A stretch of DNA of 7,431 bases from Thiotrichaceae bacterium. Its GTDB lineage: Bacteria > Pseudomonadota > Gammaproteobacteria > Thiotrichales > Thiotrichaceae. Position 1 is the first letter of the stretch; each line of letters opens with the position of its first letter. Where the stretch lies: contig JALVDG010000399.1 of assembly GCA_027009095.1 (NCBI GenBank), positions 1 through 7,431 of the forward strand, in the 5' to 3' direction. The notes beneath the pieces are model-generated. The model did no database searches. It was not told where the DNA came from and worked only from the letters and a program-made list of their open reading frames with translations. Shown here piece by piece: positions 6,256 through 7,431 of this stretch. The position numbers and the translations under genes are program-made.

Positions 6256-7335
6256 ATGAATTTAAGCAAAATACCCGCTACTGTCGTCACTGGCTTTTTA
6301 GGTAGTGGAAAAACTACCCTACTCTCTAATATCGTCAAACAAGCGGGCAATAAGCGTATCGCCATTATTGTTAATGAGTTTGGCGAAACGGATATTGACT
6401 CTGACCTACTTCGCAGTTGCGCCATAGAAGGCTGCGAAGAAAATAACAATGAAGTTACCTTATTAGAAGACGGTATCTACGAACTACCTAATGGCTGTAT
6501 TTGCTGCACCGTTGAGGAAGAATTTCTTCCCGTGATGAAAAAACTGGTTGAACGACGTGAAGAGATTGATCATGTACTGATTGAAACTTCAGGTTTAGCA
6601 CTACCAAAACCCTTAGTCCAAGCCTTTAACTGGCCAGAAGTGCAAAACCATTTCACCGTTGATGCTGTTATCACCGTTGTTGATGGTCCTGCACTTAGCG
6701 ATGGACGTTTTGCTCACAACCATGAGCAAATAGAAACACAGCGTCAAGCCGACGAAAGCCTAGACCATGACCCAAGCATTCAAGAATTATTTGAAGATCA
6801 ACTAGGAGCAGCCGACCTCATCATTATCAGTAAAAATGACTTGGTAGATGCTGATAAAAGACAGCCGATAGAAAAGACACTACGTTCACAGTTAGATGAT
6901 TCGGTAAAAATAATCGGTATAGAAAAAGGGGAAATAAACCCTGCGCTAATTCTAGGTTTAGAAGCTGCCAGTGAAGAACGCATAGAGTCACTCCACTCCC
7001 ATCACGATCATCATCACGAGCATGGTGAACATCACCATCATGCGCATGATGACTTTGATTCCACCGTTATCTCTTTAGGTATTGTTGATGAGCAAAAACT
7101 ACTGCAGCAACTGAATGATGTGATCAAATCACAAAATATCTATCGAGCTAAAGGCTTTGTCGCACTTGAAAACAAACCTATGCGTCAAGTTGTGCAAGCA
7201 GTAGGCGCAAGAGTAGAACACTATTTCGATAGAGCTTGGAAAACGGATGAGACACCTAAAACGGAAATTGTTTTAATTGGTAAAAAACTAGATATAGAAG
7301 TGATAAAAACAGCACTACAAATGGCAGAAGTATAA
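6256..7335 (+). CDS. cobW: CobW family GTPase / metallochaperone, probable cobalamin-associated CobW
   Basis: Cytoplasmic P-loop GTPase of the COG0523 (CobW/ZNG1/UreG-like) family, which loads metals into client proteins. Walker A is GFLGSGKT (13-20), the metal-binding CxCC motif is GCICC (80-84), Walker B lies in DHVLIETSG (105-113), and the guanine-specificity motif is SKND (192-195). A His-rich metal-binding loop spans about 247-264, followed by the C-terminal CobW domain. The stretch ETSGLALPKPLVQAFNWPE resembles the genuine cobalamin-pathway CobW (linked to cobaltochelatase CobN) more than the zinc-responsive paralogues, though no cob gene is visible to confirm this. The 359-residue length is normal. 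It lies 23 bp after gspN with no clear Shine-Dalgarno or promoter, so it is probably read through from the secretion genes. No upstream Zur box or cobalamin riboswitch is apparent, which weakens any claim of metal- or B12-specific control. Confidence 0.92.
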   Translation: MNLSKIPATVVTGFLGSGKTTLLSNIVKQAGNKRIAIIVNEFGETDIDSDLLRSCAIEGCEENNNEVTLLEDGIYELPNGCICCTVEEEFLPVMKKLVERREEIDHVLIETSGLALPKPLVQAFNWPEVQNHFTVDAVITVVDGPALSDGRFAHNHEQIETQRQADESLDHDPSIQELFEDQLGAADLIIISKNDLVDADKRQPIEKTLRSQLDDSVKIIGIEKGEINPALILGLEAASEERIESLHSHHDHHHEHGEHHHHAHDDFDSTVISLGIVDEQKLLQQLNDVIKSQNIYRAKGFVALENKPMRQVVQAVGARVEHYFDRAWKTDETPKTEIVLIGKKLDIEVIKTALQMAEV

Positions 7336-7431
7336 GCTATGATTCTGATAAGGAAGAGAAATTGTATAACTGATATTACGCAATATTAAGAAAAATATTA
7401 CCTATTTTTCCCTCCGCCCGATGCGTTAGCG
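7336..7431. other. Non-coding right edge with AT-rich inverted repeats and a GC-rich tail
   Basis: After the cobW stop there is no credible gene; a 16-codon ATG frame at 7339-7389 is too short to support. AATATT at 7382-7387 can pair with AATATT at 7394-7399 around AAGAAA, followed by CCTATTTTTCCC, a weak candidate terminator because the stem is A/T only. ATATTAC occurs twice (7373-7379 and 7395-7401). The last 22 bases, from 7410, switch abruptly to GC-rich sequence (CGCCCGATGCGTTAGCG). That may be the start of a dispersed repeat or of another locus cut by the window edge. Confidence 0.4.

Noticed and set aside
6998..7053. CAT/CAC-rich stretch considered as a DNA repeat
   Set aside because: It encodes the His-rich metal-binding loop common in CobW-family proteins; the nucleotide units are irregular, so it is protein-level composition rather than a DNA repeat.

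Overview
The window is about 7.4 kb of AT-rich DNA. All the large genes lie on the plus strand, and they encode an envelope-centred gene set typical of Gammaproteobacteria: a Slt70-type lytic transglycosylase, four inner-membrane or pseudopilin components of a type II secretion system (T2SS), and a CobW GTPase. The Slt70 architecture together with a gspK-gspL-gspM-gspN order points to a gammaproteobacterium. An environmental sulfur oxidiser or methanotroph-type lineage is a guess only, since nothing in the window fixes the genus.

Layout. Positions 1-101 hold the last 32 codons of an unidentified gene. Positions 102-688 are non-coding. They contain an AT-rich stretch with a strong 10-bp hairpin (172-197), then a compositionally distinct block at about 391-580 (about 49% GC by hand count, against about 27% in the 200 bases before position 300). 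That block is packed with short inverted repeats, including two mutually exclusive hairpins at 535-577. A plausible sigma-70-like promoter follows at 614-642. Next come slt (689-2635), gspK (2632-3774), gspL (3784-4986), gspM (4983-5480), gspN (5477-6232) and cobW (6256-7335). The last 96 bases are non-coding and end in a short GC-rich tract cut by the window edge.

The genes look like one transcription unit. Three junctions (slt/gspK, gspL/gspM, gspM/gspN) are 4-bp ATGA stop-start overlaps, and the other gaps are 9 and 23 bp. GspK caps the pseudopilus tip. GspL and GspM form the inner-membrane platform that links the GspE ATPase to the pseudopilus. GspN is an accessory inner-membrane component. 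Missing from the window are gspC, D, E, F, G, H, I, J and the prepilin peptidase gspO/pilD, so the system must be completed elsewhere. The unusual partner is slt: a periplasmic peptidoglycan lyase whose stop codon overlaps the gspK start, which suggests that wall remodelling is co-expressed with the secretion platform. CobW has no obvious functional tie to secretion and may simply be carried in the operon, or it may start a cobalamin or metal locus beyond the right edge.

I see no complete new system. The points most worth a second look are the slt-gspK coupling, a collagen-like tandem repeat inserted in GspK, and the structured GC-richer block upstream of slt.
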